This document shows, piece after piece, positions 4,464 through 7,115 of a stretch of DNA of 7,115 nt. The DNA is from Thermoplasmata archaeon. Lineage in GTDB: Archaea > Thermoplasmatota > Thermoplasmata > Lutacidiplasmatales > UBA184. A model generated the notes under the pieces. It saw only the letters and a program-made list of their open reading frames with translations, did no database searches and had not been told where the DNA came from. Positions within the stretch are counted from its first letter, which is position 1; every line of letters begins with the position of its first letter. The position numbers and the translations under genes were made by a program. The stretch spans positions 1 through 7,115 of the forward strand of contig JASHWL010000084.1 in assembly GCA_030044105.1 (NCBI GenBank), in the 5' to 3' direction.

Positions 4464-6658
4464 CCGGCGGAACGCCCGCGACGCCCGCCCCCCGTCCGAT
4501 CCTGCTCACGGGCCTCGCGTCGAGCGCCCTGCTCGACGGCCGAGGCGATCTCGAGCTGCCCCGCGAGATGCGGGGCACCGTCGTCGAGTGCGGTGGAGTG
4601 ATCGGCCAGTGCGTCCGCCTCACCTCCGCCTGGCGGGTCTCGGTTCGGGTCGGCGACGAGGAGGTCTCGCTGCCGGCGAGCTGGATCGGGGGCGGCGCGA
4701 CCCCGGGGGCGTGGACGACCCGACACCGTGTCCAGAACCTCGAGATCGTCCAGGAGGTCGCGGCGGTGTCGGAGGTGCCCGGTGTGGCGCGAACGCTCCG
4801 GCTCTCCGCCGAGTCCGGACCGCCGGCCACCGTCACGGTGACCAGCGGCTTCTCCCCGGTCCTTGCGCCGGTGCTCGTGGAGGGGATCCAGCCCCACCGA
4901 TTCCTGGCGGCGACGAGCGCGGACCAGCTGCTGGTCCGTCAGCGGAGCTTCGCCCTGGCCGCCCGGTCGGTCCCCGCGCCCGCGCGGCTCCTGATCGATC
5001 GCGCCTCCTGGATCGGCGGCCGACGCGAGGGTCGCTGGAGCGAGGTCGGCCTCGAGTACGACCTCGCCGTGGCGCCGTCGGAGCCGGCCGAGCTGCGGCT
5101 GCTGATCTACGGCGGCCTCGCCCGGTCCCTCGACGGGTGGGAACCCGGGGCGCGGGCGGTGCTGGAGGCCCCCGACCTCGCGGCTCGGTCCGTCGACGCC
5201 GAGGACCGGGCCTGGGTCGAGCGCACCCCGCGCCTCGAGTTCCCCGACGCGCCGTCGCTCACGGCGGGCTACGAGCGGGCCCGCGCGTGGCTCCGCCGGC
5301 TCTACTCGTCCCCCGGGGACGGGCTGACGGGGCTCGTCGCGGGCTATCCCTGGTACGCGGCGATCTGGTGCCGCGACCTCGCCTGGATGCTCGAGGCGGT
5401 CGCGTGGCTGGGGGACCTCGAATGGATGCGCGCGTCGATGGACACCGTGCTCCGCTTCCAGTGCCGGGCGCCGCTGCCGCTGCTCGCGGGCGAGACCGGC
5501 GAGCTCCCGATGCAGATCGCGCCGGGTCCGATCTTCCTCTACGGCACCTCGGACACGAGCCTCTACTTTCCGCTGGGGATGGAGCGCTGGCTCCGCCATG
5601 CCGGGGCCCCGACGATCCCGGACGGCTGGGCCGAGGCGATCGGCGCGATCGTCGCGTGGGGTGAGGCGCGGACCGATCCCGCGACCGGGCTGATCCGCAA
5701 CGGCGGCGAGGTCGAGGAGATCAGCGCCGCGGAGGGGGACCTCGCCCAGGTGAGCTACGGGATCGACGCGCCGGACACCACGATCTGGGACTCCGCCGAC
5801 CGGCGCGAGCACGCGGTCGACGTGCAGGTCCTCTGGGCGCAGTCGCTGCAGGCCGCGCTCGACCTCACCGCGGGCCGGGTCGCGCCCGCGGTCGCCGAGC
5901 GATGGCGGGGTCGGCTGGAGCGCGTCCGCGCGAGCCTCCGCTCGCTCTACCCCTGGGAGGAGGAGCGGTACCTGTACGACTCGCTGCGCGACGGGCGCGG
6001 GGTCGCCCAGGTCCGGCCGAACGCGCTGCGGGCCGTGAGCGCCGGGTTCCTCCCCGAGGCGATGGCCCGGGCGGTCGTCGCGCGCGCCCGCGCCGACGAC
6101 CTGCTCACCGCGTGGGGGGTCCGCACGCTCTCCGCGCGCGACCCGTCCTACGACCCGGCCGTCTACCACGAGGGGCAGGTCTGGACGATCGCGACGGCGT
6201 GGCTCGCCGATGCGGCGCTCGCCGCCGGGGAGCGGGAGCTCGGCGGGGAGGTGCTCGCGCGGATCGCGGGGCTCCTCACCTCCGAGGCGCTCGGCGCCAA
6301 CGAGTGCTTCCGGGGCGATCGGCCCGAGCCGTTCGACTCCTGCTTCGTGCTGGGGTTCAGCGTCGGCCCGTTCGTGGCGACCCTGTTCCACCGGCTCTGG
6401 GGGATCTCGATGGACGCGCGGACCGGGGAGCTCGCGGTCCGTCCGGCGTTCCCCGCGGCCTGGCGGTCGGCCCGGATCGAGCGGCTGCGCGTGGGGTCCG
6501 GCTTCGCGGACCTCGACTGGTCGGCCGGGCAGCTCACGGTCCGTTGGACCGGACCCGGGGCGCTCACCGTCCGCACGGGTCGGGCTTCCGGGACGGCGGT
6601 GGCCGGCGGATCGGTCGTCCTGGCGGCGGGGCCCGGCGACGGAGCCGCCGGAGGCTGA
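4460..6658 (+). CDS. glycogen-debranching-type amylo-alpha-1,6-glucosidase
   Basis: This encodes 732 residues from GTG 4460, which overlaps the previous stop (GTGA). Residues about 10-255 are beta-rich and match the N-terminal sandwich of archaeal and bacterial debranching enzymes. Residues about 265-650 form an (alpha/alpha)6-barrel: AGYPWYAAIWCRD (Arg305-Asp306, the typical FxWxxxRD site), TIWDSADRREHAVDVQVLW with Asp444, a VRPNAL segment, LLTAWGVRTLS, YHEGQVW (His570-Trp575) and GANECFRGD with Glu615. Asp444 and Glu615 correspond by eye to the Asp/Glu catalytic pair of the glucosidase domain of glycogen debranching enzyme. Residues about 655-732 are a short beta-rich tail. The expected reaction is hydrolysis of alpha-1,6-linked glucose at glycogen branch stubs. 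There is no 4-alpha-glucanotransferase domain and no signal peptide, so it is likely cytoplasmic. The usual long insert between the GLRTL motif and YHxGxVW is short here. Another alpha-glucosidase specificity within the same fold is possible. Confidence 0.85.
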   Translation: MTGGTPATPAPRPILLTGLASSALLDGRGDLELPREMRGTVVECGGVIGQCVRLTSAWRVSVRVGDEEVSLPASWIGGGATPGAWTTRHRVQNLEIVQEVAAVSEVPGVARTLRLSAESGPPATVTVTSGFSPVLAPVLVEGIQPHRFLAATSADQLLVRQRSFALAARSVPAPARLLIDRASWIGGRREGRWSEVGLEYDLAVAPSEPAELRLLIYGGLARSLDGWEPGARAVLEAPDLAARSVDAEDRAWVERTPRLEFPDAPSLTAGYERARAWLRRLYSSPGDGLTGLVAGYPWYAAIWCRDLAWMLEAVAWLGDLEWMRASMDTVLRFQCRAPLPLLAGETGELPMQIAPGPIFLYGTSDTSLYFPLGMERWLRHAGAPTIPDGWAEAIGAIVAWGEARTDPATGLIRNGGEVEEISAAEGDLAQVSYGIDAPDTTIWDSADRREHAVDVQVLWAQSLQAALDLTAGRVAPAVAERWRGRLERVRASLRSLYPWEEERYLYDSLRDGRGVAQVRPNALRAVSAGFLPEAMARAVVARARADDLLTAWGVRTLSARDPSYDPAVYHEGQVWTIATAWLADAALAAGERELGGEVLARIAGLLTSEALGANECFRGDRPEPFDSCFVLGFSVGPFVATLFHRLWGISMDARTGELAVRPAFPAAWRSARIERLRVGSGFADLDWSAGQLTVRWTGPGALTVRTGRASGTAVAGGSVVLAAGPGDGAAGG

Positions 6659-6659
6659 G

Positions 6660-6682
6660 GGCCGGGCGGGAGGGCCCCGGCC
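6660..6682 (+). terminator. GC hairpin after the glucosidase gene
   Basis: GGCCGGG (6660-6666) pairs with CCCGGCC (6676-6682) around a 9-base loop, starting two bases after the glucosidase stop. It is followed by GC-rich sequence, and the first T-run (6700-6703) belongs to the next promoter. It may slow or end transcription, but archaeal termination usually relies on T-tracts, so this is a weak call. Confidence 0.3.
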
Positions 6683-6698
6683 GTGGCCGCGTGCCGTG

Positions 6699-6705
6699 CT
6701 TTTAT
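6699..6705 (+). promoter_or_regulatory. leaderless TATA promoter of the ABC ATPase gene
   Basis: CTTTTAT lies 25-31 nt upstream of ATG 6730 and is the best TATA-like element in the window. Nothing resembling a Shine-Dalgarno lies between it and the ATG, so the transcript probably starts at or within a few bases of the start codon. It separates the ABC gene from the glucosidase unit. Confidence 0.65.
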
Positions 6706-6729
6706 CCTCCGGGCGCAGCGACGCCCGCG

Positions 6730-7115
6730 ATGGCCGACGCGATCGAGGTGGCGCACCTCGTCAAGCGCTACGGCAGCCTCGCGGCCGTCGACGGCATCGA
6801 CTTCACGGTCGCGACGGGGACGGTGTTCTCGTTCCTCGGGCCCAACGGCGCGGGCAAGACGACCACCACCGAGATCCTCGAGGGGCTCCGACGCCGCACC
6901 GATGGGGAGGTTCGGGTCCTCGGGCTCGATCCCTGGACCGAGGCCAGCCGGCTCCACCTTCAGATCGGCGTGATCCCGCAAGGGTTCCGGTTCTTCGAGA
7001 AGATCACGCCCCGGGAGGCGGTCGCCTACTACGGCGCGCTGTTCCACACCGCGCCCGACCCGATGGACCTCCTGCGCCGCGTCCAGCTCGACGACAAGGC
7101 CGACGACCGCTTCGA
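6730..7115 (+). CDS. ABC transporter ATP-binding protein, 3'-truncated by window edge
   Basis: The window holds 128 residues of the N-terminal half, running off the right edge. ATG 6730 is supported by the promoter upstream. A typical nucleotide-binding domain start (IEVAHLVKRYG, A-loop Tyr14) leads to Walker A GPNGAGKTT (37-45) with Lys43. A Q-loop follows with Gln84 in IGVIPQGFRFFEKIT. The signature and Walker B motifs lie beyond the window. The EILEGLRRRTDGEVRVLGLDP region is typical of the CcmA/DrrA-type ATPases of ABC-2 exporters, which power efflux of drugs, lipids or polysaccharides at the cytoplasmic face of the membrane. The permease would be expected just downstream. The substrate is unknown. 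Confidence 0.92.
   Translation, partial: MADAIEVAHLVKRYGSLAAVDGIDFTVATGTVFSFLGPNGAGKTTTTEILEGLRRRTDGEVRVLGLDPWTEASRLHLQIGVIPQGFRFFEKITPREAVAYYGALFHTAPDPMDLLRRVQLDDKADDRF

Noticed and set aside
4043..6391. 782-codon open frame on the minus strand
   Set aside because: It is a GC-driven shadow of the glucosidase and the 161-aa gene; the product is Arg/Pro/Gly-rich with no domain, while the plus-strand frames show clear motifs.

Overview
The window is extremely GC-rich, with G or C at almost every third codon position. It looks like archaeal chromosome, most plausibly a high-GC Thermoplasmata-type or similar lineage, although the exact taxon is inference. Three things point to archaea. AT-rich TATA-like boxes lie about 25 nt upstream of start codons with no Shine-Dalgarno motif (clear before 6730 and 3978), which is the leaderless arrangement. 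The CARF/winged-helix regulator belongs to an archaeal family (HFX_2341/DUF6293-like). The single-domain glycogen-debranching-type glucosidase has an archaeal layout. No rRNA, tRNA, CRISPR array, insertion sequence or integrase is visible.

Layout from left to right: (1) the C-terminal part of an ACT-domain protein (3-590, +), running off the left edge; (2) a diverged M29-like aminopeptidase-fold protein (681-1850, +) whose expected metal ligands appear replaced; (3) a convergent methylenetetrahydrofolate-reductase-like gene on the minus strand (2682-1768), overlapping the 3' end of gene 2 by 83 bp; (4) a 165-bp divergent promoter region with an AT island and three copies of a GCAAG(G)CGCGC element; (5) a CARF-winged-helix regulator (2848-3654, +); (6) a 323-bp non-coding stretch with a short operator-like array of TCACG repeats next to a TATA-like box; (7) a two-gene unit joined by a GTGA overlap, made of a 161-residue protein of unknown function (3978-4463) and a GDE/amylo-1,6-glucosidase family protein (4460-6658); (8) the N-terminal half of an ABC transporter ATPase (6730 to the right edge) with its own leaderless promoter.

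How the genes may work together: the CARF regulator and the one-carbon reductase share one divergent control region, so the simplest reading is that the regulator controls itself and the reductase in response to a nucleotide-like ligand. The 161-residue protein and the glucosidase are translationally coupled, so the small protein probably assists polysaccharide (glycogen or starch) handling in the cytoplasm. The ACT protein, the M29-like protein and the ABC ATPase have no visible functional link to these. I see no convincing large novel system. The best leads are the CARF regulator with its repeats, the metal-ligand-poor M29 homologue, the small partner of the glucosidase, and the TCACG array.
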